Assembly (NCBI RefSeq): GCF_014695585.1
Contig: NZ_JACJON010000083.1
Span: forward strand, 1-64,000
Source of the DNA: Microcoleus sp. FACHB-831
GTDB lineage: Bacteria; Cyanobacteriota; Cyanobacteriia; Cyanobacteriales; FACHB-T130
DNA length: 64,000 bases
Direction of reading: 5' to 3'
Position numbers and translations under genes: made by a program. The notes below the pieces were generated by a model. It was given only the letters and a program-made list of their open reading frames with translations. It had not been told where the DNA came from and made no database searches. Numbering within the stretch: the stretch's first letter is position 1; each line of letters opens with the position of its first letter. Shown here one piece after another: positions 1-8,139 of this stretch.

Positions 1-102
1 GTTGCTGTGGAAGAAATTCTTGCCCAACTTAGCCAAACAGTAATTGCTTCGGTGACGGGATGGGATTTTATTCTGGAAGCTTTATCTGTATCAGGAATTT
101 AG
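1..102 (+). other. Open-frame fragment at the left edge
   Basis: Frame 1 is open from the first base to a TAG at 100-102 and encodes about 33 residues (starts VAVEEILAQLSQ, ends ILEALSVSGI). It overlaps the start of the next reading frame in another phase. It may be the C-terminus of a gene lying outside the window, or the frame-shifted N-terminus of the DUF559 gene that follows, since DUF559 proteins have an ILWxxLR-like motif just before the FRxQ motif. The sequence does not decide between these. Confidence 0.25.
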
Positions 103-359
103 TGAAATGGTATAAGTTTCGCAGCCAATACAGCGTCGGCAAATTCGTTGTCGATTTTTATTGCACTGAAGTTAAACTCGCTATAGAAATTGATGGAGAT
201 AGCCATTTTCAGGAGGGCGCCCAAGAATATGACCGAGAAAGGCAGGCTTTTATTGAGTCAGTTGGGATTAGGTTTTTAAGATTTACAAATGATGAGGTGT
301 ATAAGAATTTGGAGGGTGTTTTAGAGATAATTTCACTGAAGGTTCGGGAATTAAGATGA
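60..359 (+). CDS. DUF559 endonuclease-like protein, N-terminally short
   Basis: The 99-residue product matches the DUF559 family, which has a fold related to very-short-patch-repair endonucleases. The visible family signature runs FRSQYSVGKFVVDFYC (about residues 21-36), then KLAIEIDGDSH (39-49) and VGIRFLRFTNDEV (68-80). The D and E of the DFYC and EIDG motifs are the likely catalytic acids. Full family members carry about 30 more N-terminal residues, including a TxAExxLWxxLR helix. That helix is missing here, and the preceding sequence is open only in another frame. The gene is therefore probably decayed or uses a different start. A second, more complete family member lies at 4860-5243. The biochemical role of these stand-alone proteins is not established. 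Confidence 0.6.
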   Translation: MGFYSGSFICIRNLVKWYKFRSQYSVGKFVVDFYCTEVKLAIEIDGDSHFQEGAQEYDRERQAFIESVGIRFLRFTNDEVYKNLEGVLEIISLKVRELR

Positions 360-695
360 GGTGATGAATTCCCGCTCTTACCCCCCCAGCCCCCCTTAAT
401 AAGGGGGGAGCAAATACCAGCGCCAGGTATCGGGAACTTAGAACTGGCGTGGTTTCATGGCAACCGTCTCTGTAGTTGGCACAACTACTAATTTTGCTAT
501 CTGCTGGTTACTGATGCCACTTCTCAATTGACGGTTCAGGGTATCAATCGCAGACTAATTGCATCGATTGGCTCTCCATCAAATCGAAATAGCGCTTGCT
601 TTAGCCCTAATGCTTTTACTCGTTGGAAGAGTTCAGTTTTTAGGGCAATTCTCGTTGCGTCATCCCCTACCATGCCTTGATGTTCCACGTCCTTA
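360..695. other. Intergenic region, no convincing gene
   Basis: This stretch holds the GC-rich hairpin repeat listed separately and otherwise no clear gene. On the minus strand a 45-codon frame (673 to 536, starting MVGDDATRIALK) follows the winged-helix gene and ends at a TGA. It has no recognisable family and a weak ribosome-binding context, so it is noted but not called. Confidence 0.3.
381..410. repeat. C-run/G-run palindromic dispersed repeat
   Basis: A run of C is followed by TTAATAA and a run of G. Positions 390-408 form a near-perfect palindrome (CCCCCC-TTAATAA-GGGGGG). This matches a dispersed intergenic repeat type that is common in filamentous cyanobacteria. It lies 20-50 nt after the DUF559 stop codon and could act as a transcription-stopping hairpin there. 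Confidence 0.6.
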
Positions 696-1415
696 TTACG
701 CTTTAGACTGCAACTTGGTATCGGCTTTCTGCCATTCCTTCAACATTACATCTGTAATGTTGATGTACGAGTCGTCCACAAACTCTTTTAGCGCTTCCTT
801 CCCACCTGCTTGAAAAGCGCTCACGAACCGCTTCCTATCGGTTAGAGGAAATGCAGCAGTGACAAAAGCTTTTTGCTGTGCCTGACTAGCAGTAGGGTTG
901 GTCTGTTCTAGTTGCTTCAGTAGATCCTGGATCTTGGCAGCAGCCTGAGCTAGAGTTTGCCTTTGCTCAGGAGTGTAGTTATCTTGACTTAATTTAGCTG
1001 ATTGACCCTTACCCTTAGTCTTCTTCCTCTTAATACCTGTAACTGCTTCTCGGATAACCTCTAAGTCTTCCGGCTTTGCCCACTTAGTTACAAGAGTTAC
1101 TCTGTACTCATCTGTGCGTCCTGCACGTTTCTCTTGGGTAAGGAAACCAGCCTCACATAGGAACTTTAATGAATACTGGACGCGACGAACACTCATCTGG
1201 CAGATATCAGCTGTCTTGCTAAGACTAGCAAAATACTTACCATTAGGCTTTCCCCCTGTCCTACGAACAGCATGCGCATAAACCCGAAACTCGTAGGGGT
1301 CTAACCCATACTCATCAAGTTTGTTGTGAACAAACATTACTGAGTTAGAACTAGGTGGGCTGTTTGCGTCTGGAGCTTCTTCTTCCGTTACTAAAGAGGC
1401 TTTCTCGGTTGACAT
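696..1415 (-). CDS. Winged-helix DNA-binding protein, replication-initiator-like
   Basis: The 239-residue product has a low-complexity N-terminus (1-30) and then a winged helix-turn-helix at about 30-110. Visible landmarks are KLDEYGLDPYEFRVYAHAVR, then SLSKTADICQMSVRRVQYSL, then a wing with GFLTQEKRAGRTDEYRV. This resembles the HTH_36/DnaD-like DNA-binding domains of phage and plasmid replication proteins. A basic linker (KRKKTKGKG) and a Gln/Ala-rich helical segment follow, and the C-terminus ends in a small helical region (about 185-235). Such proteins are common in cyanobacterial chromosomes as well as on mobile elements. The DNA target is unknown. It is divergent from the small gene at 1874, about 460 bp away. 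Confidence 0.6.
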   Translation of the reverse strand: MSTEKASLVTEEEAPDANSPPSSNSVMFVHNKLDEYGLDPYEFRVYAHAVRRTGGKPNGKYFASLSKTADICQMSVRRVQYSLKFLCEAGFLTQEKRAGRTDEYRVTLVTKWAKPEDLEVIREAVTGIKRKKTKGKGQSAKLSQDNYTPEQRQTLAQAAAKIQDLLKQLEQTNPTASQAQQKAFVTAAFPLTDRKRFVSAFQAGGKEALKEFVDDSYINITDVMLKEWQKADTKLQSKA

Positions 1416-1873
1416 ACGGTTGTTTTAGGTATGTTTTTACTACTGAAGACTGACGTTACTCTGACGGCTAGGCTTATTCCGAGGGTGTTATGTATTTCAT
1501 GCCACTAGCTTTAACTATTATACATATGCTCATGCATTAAATGCGTACCACCAGTGATTTTAATGCCGTAGCCCTGGTATATATTCTAGGTATTTACTTG
1601 AGGGGCATTGATTTCAAAGGGTATAACTTGCGGCAAAACACAAAAGGCCAACAACTTAACCCGACTAAATTTTGGGATTAACATCCAAAAGTAGGGCTGC
1701 ATAAGGATTGTCAAAACAGACTAACATGGGTCATACTGATAAAAGTAAAGGCTATCGACTGGACATCGATAGCCTTCACAGCACAAATATATTGGGGGAC
1801 GGGTATGCTTGAGCGGCCATCCGTCCTTTAATTCAAATCCACCCACGACTTCCAAAAAGGAGGAATGTTTCGC
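1416..1873. other. Divergent intergenic region with one strong stem-loop
   Basis: This is the AT-rich control region between the minus-strand winged-helix gene and the plus-strand small gene at 1874. It contains an 11-bp perfect stem-loop, listed separately, and otherwise no open frame with family resemblance. Promoters for both genes must lie here but no confident -35/-10 pair was assigned. Confidence 0.4.
1748..1776. other. 11-bp perfect stem-loop
   Basis: AAGGCTATCGA (1748-1758) and TCGATAGCCTT (1766-1776) pair perfectly around a 7-nt loop. Read on the minus strand it is followed by a short T-rich stretch, so it could terminate a leftward transcript. Read on the plus strand it would lie in the leader of the gene at 1874. 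The direction of function is not decided by the sequence. Confidence 0.5.
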
Positions 1874-2140
1874 ATGGCAGGTTTATATATTAACCATGAT
1901 AGCTCAGAATTGCCAGAAAACAAGCCCTGGGATGCTTTACTGGCACTTATTCATGAGTTCAATTGCGCCCAAGTCAAGGCATCAGGACTCACGCTAAACA
2001 GCAATCTAGAGAACCTGATCCGTCAATCTCGTGTAGAAGACGTTCGCTATGCTCTCAAAGTTGTTGAGGATAAGCGCAAACAAGAAGTGGTAAAAAACCC
2101 AGAAGGGTTGTTCTACCGCGTACTTGTAAATCGGCGTTAG
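1874..2140 (+). CDS. Small hypothetical protein, replication-protein C-terminus-like
   Basis: The start was set at the second in-frame ATG (1874), because AAGGAGG at 1857-1863 is 10 nt upstream of it but only 1-2 nt before the ATG at 1865. The product is 88 residues and begins MAGLYINHDSSELPENK. The C-terminal part (VRYALKVVEDKRKQ, then VKNPEGLFYRVL) resembles the short helical tail with an NPxGLF/Y motif that ends many plasmid and phage replication-initiator-like proteins. No enzymatic motif is present. Together with the divergent winged-helix gene it may be part of a remnant replication or regulatory module, but this is inference. Confidence 0.5.
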   Translation: MAGLYINHDSSELPENKPWDALLALIHEFNCAQVKASGLTLNSNLENLIRQSRVEDVRYALKVVEDKRKQEVVKNPEGLFYRVLVNRR

Positions 2141-2208
2141 GGTTATAGCAATTTAACTCAGTTTGGCACCACGTAGATTGACCTAGTTTAAGTACATTAA
2201 AGGAGACA

Positions 2209-2235
2209 CACGAGAGGGGAATTCCTCCTCTCGTG
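2209..2235. terminator. Hairpin downstream of the small gene
   Basis: CACGAGAGG (2209-2217) pairs with CCTCTCGTG (2227-2235) around GGAATTCCT, which is itself palindromic. It lies about 70 nt after the stop codon at 2140. There is no T-tract, so classic Rho-independent termination is doubtful. Confidence 0.35.
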
Positions 2236-2405
2236 GATTTCCAATACCAATCATCCGTTCAAAAATGGCTATATCAAAGTCATTAATGAGTAGCTCAGAG
2301 CCATTGCCAAACAGCGATCGCTCCTACCGTATTTTGTACCCCACCACCTGCTGACCCACAGTTGGGGAGATTGAAAAGCGCGATCGGGGTAAATCTTTCC
2401 TGATA

Positions 2406-3038
2406 TTAACCCAGTTGTATTTTCAGTTCGCGCAGCATCCGACTGGTTCCCTCATCAATGGCTTTTTGTACCAGTTGGGGAATCATTTTGGTGATGGGAA
2501 GATCGGGAAAGATAGAACTGACAGATGATTCCGCGTAGTCACCGTTTTGGAGAATGTAAATCTTAAGTTGGCGACTCCGATAGATCCACACTTCCGGAAC
2601 GCGCAGGGCTTCGTAGGCGTTCAAGGTGGTCTTTGAAGTTACATCAGACTCAATGGCAAGATCCGGGGGTGGGTAAACTGCTAAATCCATATTGGTGCAA
2701 CCCCGGACACGACTGGCATTCTGGATGTAAAAGCAGGTATCGGGTTCCACTCCGGCAATTTCTGGTTGCTTCAGAGTAGTTGAGCCAAAATCTTCCCAGT
2801 CCCGCCCTTGAGCATCTAAGATAGCTTTGACAATATCGGCAATGATGCGATGAGGGCGTTCGTGCAGTGCCAAAGGAGACATGATTTCCAGCGTTCCTTG
2901 GTAGTATGCAATGCGGGTGCTGCGCTGTTCTCCCAGTTCCGTAAGAATCTGTTCAAAGTCCTGCCAAGACAAGTTATGAATGCTAATCGTGCTACCGGGA
3001 GTGAGTTCAATGGCACGAATGGGAATGGTAACAGTCAT
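2406..3038 (-). CDS. Uma2-family (DUF820) restriction-endonuclease-fold protein
   Basis: The 210-residue product has the Uma2/DUF820 layout of a PD-(D/E)XK-type nuclease fold. It has an N-terminal helix region (LSWQDFEQILTELGE), a strand with YYQGTLEIMSPLALHE (about 45-60), GVEPDTCFYIQN (about 95-106), PPPDLAIESDVTSKT (about 123-137), and VPEVWIYR (about 148-155). The conserved acidic residues of EPD and PDLAIE are present; a lysine lies at SKTT. These genes are present in many copies in filamentous cyanobacteria and their biological role is unknown. It stands alone, transcribed leftward. Confidence 0.75.
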   Translation of the reverse strand: MTVTIPIRAIELTPGSTISIHNLSWQDFEQILTELGEQRSTRIAYYQGTLEIMSPLALHERPHRIIADIVKAILDAQGRDWEDFGSTTLKQPEIAGVEPDTCFYIQNASRVRGCTNMDLAVYPPPDLAIESDVTSKTTLNAYEALRVPEVWIYRSRQLKIYILQNGDYAESSVSSIFPDLPITKMIPQLVQKAIDEGTSRMLRELKIQLG

Positions 3039-3177
3039 TGGTGTTCCTCTGTCGATTACTGGGGTAGCTTCTTCAACCGTAACTCGCCATTCTACCCATG
3101 AGCATCATTAATGATTAACTACCGCACCACCAGCTAACCAAGAGTTTGGGAGATTAAGAAGCGCGATCGCAGCTAAT

Positions 3178-3210
3178 AAAAAAAGTAGGGTGGGCATTGC
3201 CCACCCTACT
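3178..3210 (-). terminator. Rho-independent terminator of the DEAD-box helicase gene
   Basis: AGTAGGGTGGGCA (3184-3196) and TGCCCACCCTACT (3198-3210) form a 13-bp perfect stem. Read on the minus strand it is followed by seven T residues (3178-3184 as A on the plus strand). It begins 32 nt after the helicase stop codon at 3242. Confidence 0.8.
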
Positions 3211-3241
3211 GAAAAATTAGAAGTTGTTTTTAGACGACTCC

Positions 3242-4531
3242 TTAAACACTGTGGAGGCGTTTTCGCCCGCGAGTCCCTGGGGATGCGGACTTTTTGCTGC
3301 GGGCGGGTGCCGATTCTGTCTTCGACTTCCCCCCGTTACTGCGACGTTGATTTGAGCGTTGAGGCTTCGGTTGGTCTACCCCTCTCTGGGCTGGCGAAGT
3401 TGGCTCGTATCCCGGAATCACGTTTCTGGCAAGGGTTTGATTGAGCAATCGTTCGATGTTCTTTAGGAGTAGATATTCATCCCCACAGACTAGCGAAACG
3501 GCTCGTCCTTCATTGCCAGCGCGACCCGTGCGACCAATGCGATGCACGTAGTCTTCTGGTACATCTGGTAGTTCAAAGTTGACTACATGTGGTAGTTGAT
3601 CGATATCTAGACCCCGCGATGCTACGTCGGTGGCGACTAATACCCGCACTTTCCCTTGCTTAAAGTCTTGCAGGGCGCGGGTACGGGCTGCCTGACTTTT
3701 GTTGCCATGAATTGCAGTTGTTTTCAGCCCATCTTTAGAAAGCTGCTCGGCTAGACGGTTTGCGCCATGTTTGGTGCGGGTGAAGACTAGCACCTGTTGC
3801 CAATTGTGGAAGCCGATGGTGTAAGAAAGCAATTCGCGCTTGCGATCGCGATCCACAAGATATACCAACTGTTCTACCTGCTCTGCTGCTGTATTGCGGG
3901 CAGCCACTTCGATCTGAGTCGGAGACTTTAGCAGGGTGCTGGCAAGCTGCTGAATCGGTTTAGAGAAAGTAGCAGAAAACATCAGCGTTTGCCGAGACTC
4001 GGGCAGTTTCGCCAAAATTTTGCGGATGTCGTGGATGAAGCCCATGTCTAACATGCGATCGCATTCATCCAGCACCAATATCTCTATCTGGGAGAGATCT
4101 ATTGTCTTTTGCCCAACGTGGTCGAGCAACCGACCGGGCGTAGCGACTACAATATCAACTCCCCGACGCAGCATATGAACTTGCGGTACCATTCCGACGC
4201 CACCATAAACCACTGTCGATCTCAGCGACAGGTATTTGCCATAGGTTTTGACGCTATCGTTGACCTGGGCTGCCAGTTCGCGAGTGGGTGTGAGAATGAG
4301 TGCGCGAGGCGTGCGATGCACGTGGTTGGGGTTATTAGTGCCCAGGAGTTGCAGTAGCGGTAGGGTAAAGCCAGCCGTCTTGCCCGTTCCAGTTTGGGCG
4401 CTGGCGAAAACGTCTTGTCCTTGCAGGATGGCGGGAATTGCTTGCTGCTGAATGGGTGTTGCTTCGGTGTAGCCAGAGTCAGCAACAGCACGAAGCAGGT
4501 CGGTCGAAAGACCGAGGTTACGAAATGTCAT
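3242..4531 (-). CDS. DEAD-box ATP-dependent RNA helicase, RhlE-like
   Basis: The 429-residue product has the full set of superfamily 2 helicase motifs in order. They are Q motif [10 protein letters not shown], motif I AQTGTGKT, Ia [16 protein letters not shown], motif II DECD, motif [26 protein letters not shown] and [13 protein letters not shown] basic Gly/Arg/Ser-rich tail (about 375-429) probably binds RNA. Motif II reads DECD rather than DEAD, and the codons at this point form a HIP1 site (TGCGATCGC). DECD is functional in eukaryotic UAP56-type helicases, so activity is expected. The role is likely RNA remodelling in ribosome assembly or RNA decay, or under cold stress. It is monocistronic with its own terminator. 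Confidence 0.9.
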   Translation of the reverse strand: MTFRNLGLSTDLLRAVADSGYTEATPIQQQAIPAILQGQDVFASAQTGTGKTAGFTLPLLQLLGTNNPNHVHRTPRALILTPTRELAAQVNDSVKTYGKYLSLRSTVVYGGVGMVPQVHMLRRGVDIVVATPGRLLDHVGQKTIDLSQIEILVLDECDRMLDMGFIHDIRKILAKLPESRQTLMFSATFSKPIQQLASTLLKSPTQIEVAARNTAAEQVEQLVYLVDRDRKRELLSYTIGFHNWQQVLVFTRTKHGANRLAEQLSKDGLKTTAIHGNKSQAARTRALQDFKQGKVRVLVATDVASRGLDIDQLPHVVNFELPDVPEDYVHRIGRTGRAGNEGRAVSLVCGDEYLLLKNIERLLNQTLARNVIPGYEPTSPAQRGVDQPKPQRSNQRRSNGGKSKTESAPARSKKSASPGTRGRKRLHSV

Positions 4532-4716
4532 AAATGCGATCGCTCCTAGTAATGCCCCTATCCCAAATCAAGTGCCTGGGGCCAGTCTAAGAGCAGGAAA
4601 TTTGTAGTTCAGTTGGATGGCTTGAATGAGCAAGTTCCAATCGCCAGCAACAGACCGGAATGTACTGGCAGAGTTTCATACTAACAAATATTACGGCTCT
4701 TTATCTGGAGAAGCTT

Positions 4717-4800
4717 GCCCTCACCCTAACCTCTCCCACAGGAGAGGGAACCGGAGTGGCTCCCCTTCTCCTGCGGGAGAAGGGTTGAGGCATGAGGGTG
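4717..4800. repeat. Dispersed intergenic repeat, copy 1
   Basis: The element starts GCCCTCACCCTAACC, continues with an imperfect CTCTCC..GGAGAGG hairpin and GGGAACCGGAGTGGCTCCCC, then a CTTCTCCTGCGGGAGAAGGG hairpin, and ends ATGAGGGT. Its outer ends (CCCTCA and TGAGGG) are inverted. A second copy is at 5231-5346. The two copies flank the DUF559 gene at 4860-5243. The rest of the 4532-4859 gap holds no gene that could be supported. Confidence 0.8.
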
Positions 4801-4859
4801 TTAGCGCCTACAGAAAACTTGGGTATTTTCTGAATAAGAGCTATTGAGCAATTGAATAG

Positions 4860-5243
4860 ATGGATAATCAGCTTTCTAGGATTGCAGGCTGTCGTCGGCA
4901 AATTTCACCACAACTGTTGCAATATGCCCGCGAACTAAGGCAAAGGCAAACCTCAGCCGAAGAAGTGTTGTGGGAGTGTTTGCGCGATCGCCGTTTGTTC
5001 AATGCAAAATTTCGCCGACAGCATAATATCGGGCGCTATATTGCTGATTTTTATTGCCATTCCAGCCGATTGGTGGTCGAGGTGGATGGAGAAATTCACA
5101 AGTTGCGTCAGCTACAGGATGCAGCGCGGGATGCGTGGATGCGGGAGCATGGTTTGACGGTGCTGCGATTTACCAACGATCGGGTGTTGAACCAGTTGGA
5201 GGGGGTTTTGAGTGCGATCGCGGAGTGTTTGCCCTCACCCTAA
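4860..5243 (+). CDS. DUF559 endonuclease-like protein, full length
   Basis: The 127-residue product has the complete family pattern. Landmarks are the ARELRQRQTSAEEVLWECLRD helix (about 24-44), NAKFRRQHNIGRYIADFYCH (about 48-67), RLVVEVDGEIH (about 70-80) and GLTVLRFTNDRVL (about 98-110). The likely catalytic acids are D in ADFYC and E in VEVDGEIH. The fold is related to Vsr mismatch endonucleases, but a substrate is not known. The last residues (CLPSP) and the TAA stop are supplied by the dispersed repeat that starts at 5231. It is paralogous to the truncated copy at 60-359. Confidence 0.75.
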   Translation: MDNQLSRIAGCRRQISPQLLQYARELRQRQTSAEEVLWECLRDRRLFNAKFRRQHNIGRYIADFYCHSSRLVVEVDGEIHKLRQLQDAARDAWMREHGLTVLRFTNDRVLNQLEGVLSAIAECLPSP

Positions 5244-5346
5244 CCCTCTCCTGTGGGAGAGGGAACCGGAGTGGCTCCCCTTCTCCTGCTCAAAGAACAA
5301 TTTTCCTCCCCTTCTCCTGCGGGAGAAGGGGTTGGGGGATGAGGGT
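5231..5346. repeat. Dispersed intergenic repeat, copy 2, overlapping a gene end
   Basis: The same element as at 4717-4800 is found here, with an internal CAAAGAACAA-containing expansion and a duplicated CCCCTTCTCCTG segment. It starts inside the DUF559 reading frame and provides that gene's final five codons and stop. The shared core GGGAACCGGAGTGGCTCCCC is identical in both copies. Confidence 0.8.
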
Positions 5347-5382
5347 CTTTAGCTCCATTGCAATGTTATTTTTAAAATAACT

Positions 5383-7908
5383 TTACCGAGCAGCAAGATA
5401 ATTTTTAACTGCTTCGGCAGAATCTAGCTCTAAAACAGCATAGGCGATCGCTTGTGCTTCTTCCATTGTTAATTCTGAAATAACTGCCTTCACAGCAGGT
5501 ATTGCTGAGGAGTTCATACTCAATTCATCTACCCCCAAACCAACTAAAATTGGTGTCGCTAAAGGCGATGAAGCTAACTCGCCGCAGACTCCTACCCAGA
5601 TGTTAGCTTTATGAGCCGCGATCGCAGTTTGTTGAATCATCCGCAATACTGCTGGTTCAAAAGCATCGGCAAGATTAGCTACTTTGGGATTAGTGCGATC
5701 GCTTGCCATTACATACTGGCTTAAGTCGTTAGTTCCTATACTAAAAAAATCTACCTCTGTTGCTAATTTATCAGCCATAACAACAGCGGCAGGAACTTCT
5801 ATCATAATTCCCACTTCCAGAGATTCGTTAAACTGGATTCCCTCAGTTCGCAATTCTGTTTTTGCTGTTGCTAAAATCTCCTTTGCAGCTCTTATCTCTC
5901 TCGCTGAAGACACCATCGGAAACATTAATTTAATTGGGTGTTGGTAGCTTGCTCGTAAAATTGCCCTTAGCTGAGTTTTTAATATATCGGGAAAATCTAA
6001 CAAACTCCGAATTCCCCGCCATCCCAAAAATGGATTAGCTTCTTGTGGCAAGTTTAGATAATAAATTGGCTTGTCTCCACCAATATCCAAAGCGCGAATA
6101 ATTAGCGGATGGGGAGATAAAGTAGACGCGATCGCTTGATAAACTTCTAGCTGTTCTTCTTCACTTGGAGCTATTAACCGCTCCATATATAAAAATTCAC
6201 TACGCAGCAATCCCACTCCCTCAGCACCGTTTTCCAGGGAATTTTTTGCATCCCCAACCGTTAAAATGTTTGCCATTACTTTGATTTGATTTCCATCGCG
6301 AGTAATTGCTGGTTGTTGTGCTACTGTTTTTAATGCTTGAACTGTAGCTAACCCCTCATCTCTTTTTATTTGCAATTCGTTTAACTGTTGCTCATCTGGT
6401 TGTAACCATATTTGACCAGTTTCTCCATCCATAGCAATGAGAGCGCCATTTTCTAAACTCAGCAACTCCGCACCAACGCCGAGTACAGCGGGAATATTAA
6501 GCGATCGCGCTAAAATTCCACTATGAGAATTTGCACCGCCTAAAACTGTACAAATTCCTAAAACCTTAGTTACATCTAACTGTGCAGTTTCTGAAGGAGT
6601 TAAGTCAGTAGCTAGCACAATCGCTGGTTCTTGTAAATCTAAAGTAGTTGGTACAGTACCCACAAGCGATCGCAACACTCGCTGTCCCACATCAGAAACA
6701 TCCCCAGCGCGTGCTTTTAAGTATAAATCTGACATAGCTTCGTAGGAAGCAACTGTCTCATCTATTACAGTTTTCCAAGCTGCTGCTGCAATAAAAGTAT
6801 CCTCAAAAATTAGCTGGCGCGTCCGCTGTATTAAAACTGGATCTTCTAAACAAAGTAAGTGAGCATCGAAAATAGCCGCTTCCTCTTCTCCTGCTGTAGC
6901 AGATATTTGATTGCGGAGAATTTGAATCTGATGACGAGCCGTAGAAATTGCTGTTTGTAACTGCTGCCATTCTGCTTGGGGATTTTCTGTTTTCTGCTGT
7001 TCTACGGTGAGAAATGCTGGTTGATATAGTGTTACTTTGCCAATAGCCACGCCTGGAGATGCAGGAATACCAAACAAACAATTTTGAATTTTCTCTCCCT
7101 TATTTTTAACGGGTTCAGGCGCAATCGAATTTTGGCCTAAGATTGTTTCCCGTTCCCCTACTTCTTCACCGAAGTTTGCTTCTACAAGCTCTTGCAATGC
7201 TGCCAAAACTTCATCTGCATCAAGTCCAGAGGCGGCGATCGCTATCTTATTTCCGTTGCGAACTCCTAATGTAACTACCTGATTAATGCTCTTGGCGTTA
7301 ACTGCATCGCTGTTATTAGTTAAGTTTTTCAGAGTAACTTTAGACTGAAATCGGGATGCGATAGTAACAAATTTTGCAGCGGGACGAGCGTGCAAACCCA
7401 TTTGATTTTGAACTGTGAGATGTATTTCTCGCGGCAATTCTTGGTTGCCGCTTGAGGGAATTGAAAGTGCATCATGAGGAGATACCTGAGCAATTGCCAT
7501 TTCTACAAGGCTCAATGTTTTAGCTGCTAATGCTCCTCTTGCTTCAGCCAAAACTTGCTCAAGGTTAGCACCCGTAGCTGCTTGAACTATTGCCGCGATC
7601 GCTCCTTCTACAAGTGGCGCTTCGCACAATATCACGTTTTTGCGCTGTTCTTCTGCGAGAAATTCCAACGCCATTTCTGCACTCATTACGGCGCTACCTA
7701 AATCCATAAAAACCACTACGCCATCGTCGCTATAAACTGAGTCAATGGCTTGATAAACTTGCATTACATCCGTGCCAAATGGATTTTCTGGATCGTCAAT
7801 TCCAGCCGCGATCGCGCACTTCCCCGCGCCCCCAACCATCTGTTGTGCTAGCTCTTGTACTCCTTGTGCTAACTTTTGACTGTGCGATACTATTACAATT
7901 CCAACCAT
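5383..7908 (-). CDS. dhaM: DhaM: EIIA-HPr-EI phosphotransferase for dihydroxyacetone kinase
   Basis: The 841-residue protein relays phosphate from PEP to DhaL-bound ADP in the PTS-dependent dihydroxyacetone kinase. The EIIA(mannose-type) domain is at 1-130 with phospho-acceptor His9 in IVIVSHSQ, the position known from DhaM of other bacteria. The HPr domain is at about 160-250 with GLHARPAAKF and active His173. Enzyme I is at about 275-841 with GGANSHSGILARS (His462), GVGLLRSEFLYM (Arg569) and GVCGELA (Cys775). E. coli DhaM is about 470 residues and has only part of EI. Here EI includes the whole C-terminal PEP-binding barrel, so the protein should phosphorylate itself directly from PEP. Its partners DhaK and DhaL are encoded at 49831-51589. 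It is monocistronic and divergent from the DUF3122 gene. Confidence 0.9.
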   Translation of the reverse strand: MVGIVIVSHSQKLAQGVQELAQQMVGGAGKCAIAAGIDDPENPFGTDVMQVYQAIDSVYSDDGVVVFMDLGSAVMSAEMALEFLAEEQRKNVILCEAPLVEGAIAAIVQAATGANLEQVLAEARGALAAKTLSLVEMAIAQVSPHDALSIPSSGNQELPREIHLTVQNQMGLHARPAAKFVTIASRFQSKVTLKNLTNNSDAVNAKSINQVVTLGVRNGNKIAIAASGLDADEVLAALQELVEANFGEEVGERETILGQNSIAPEPVKNKGEKIQNCLFGIPASPGVAIGKVTLYQPAFLTVEQQKTENPQAEWQQLQTAISTARHQIQILRNQISATAGEEEAAIFDAHLLCLEDPVLIQRTRQLIFEDTFIAAAAWKTVIDETVASYEAMSDLYLKARAGDVSDVGQRVLRSLVGTVPTTLDLQEPAIVLATDLTPSETAQLDVTKVLGICTVLGGANSHSGILARSLNIPAVLGVGAELLSLENGALIAMDGETGQIWLQPDEQQLNELQIKRDEGLATVQALKTVAQQPAITRDGNQIKVMANILTVGDAKNSLENGAEGVGLLRSEFLYMERLIAPSEEEQLEVYQAIASTLSPHPLIIRALDIGGDKPIYYLNLPQEANPFLGWRGIRSLLDFPDILKTQLRAILRASYQHPIKLMFPMVSSAREIRAAKEILATAKTELRTEGIQFNESLEVGIMIEVPAAVVMADKLATEVDFFSIGTNDLSQYVMASDRTNPKVANLADAFEPAVLRMIQQTAIAAHKANIWVGVCGELASSPLATPILVGLGVDELSMNSSAIPAVKAVISELTMEEAQAIAYAVLELDSAEAVKNYLAAR

Positions 7909-8021
7909 AATTAAATTGCCCTAATTATTATCAAATTTTAAATATTTTAAACTCATCCCAAAACCTTCTCCTAGAAAGGGGCTAGGGGTTTGTTTTTTTG
8001 CTTTGTGCTGTTATAGTGTTC

Positions 8022-8054
8022 AGATCCCCGACTTCTTAGAGAAGTCGGGGATCT
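8022..8054. repeat. 15-bp perfect inverted repeat, dispersed hairpin family
   Basis: AGATCCCCGACTTCT (8022-8036) and AGAAGTCGGGGATCT (8040-8054) pair perfectly around TAG. A related hairpin with the same outer AGATCCC/GGGATCT ends lies at 54357-54389. It lies between divergent genes, so it is unlikely to be a terminator for either. It is best read as a small dispersed palindromic repeat. Confidence 0.75.
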
Positions 8055-8139
8055 CCCATTCACTAATTATTTAGGCTAATTTTTGGCGCGATCGCAACAT
8101 TAATAATAGCGATTAGCTACTACATCGAGGCAAACTACC

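Noticed and set aside
559-813. 84-codon plus-strand frame overlapping the winged-helix gene end
   Set aside because: No family resemblance, antisense to a better-supported gene, and no ribosome-binding site.
866-872. Inactive condensation domain in the NRPS (protein residues 866-872, HHILCDD)
   Set aside because: The second His and the Asp of the HHxxxDG motif are kept and only the final Gly is Asp, a change seen in working domains, so inactivity cannot be claimed. Numbers here are protein residues of the NRPS.
1-2140. Left end as an integrated plasmid or phage remnant
   Set aside because: Only a winged-helix protein and a small replication-like protein support it; no integrase, partition gene or attachment site was found.
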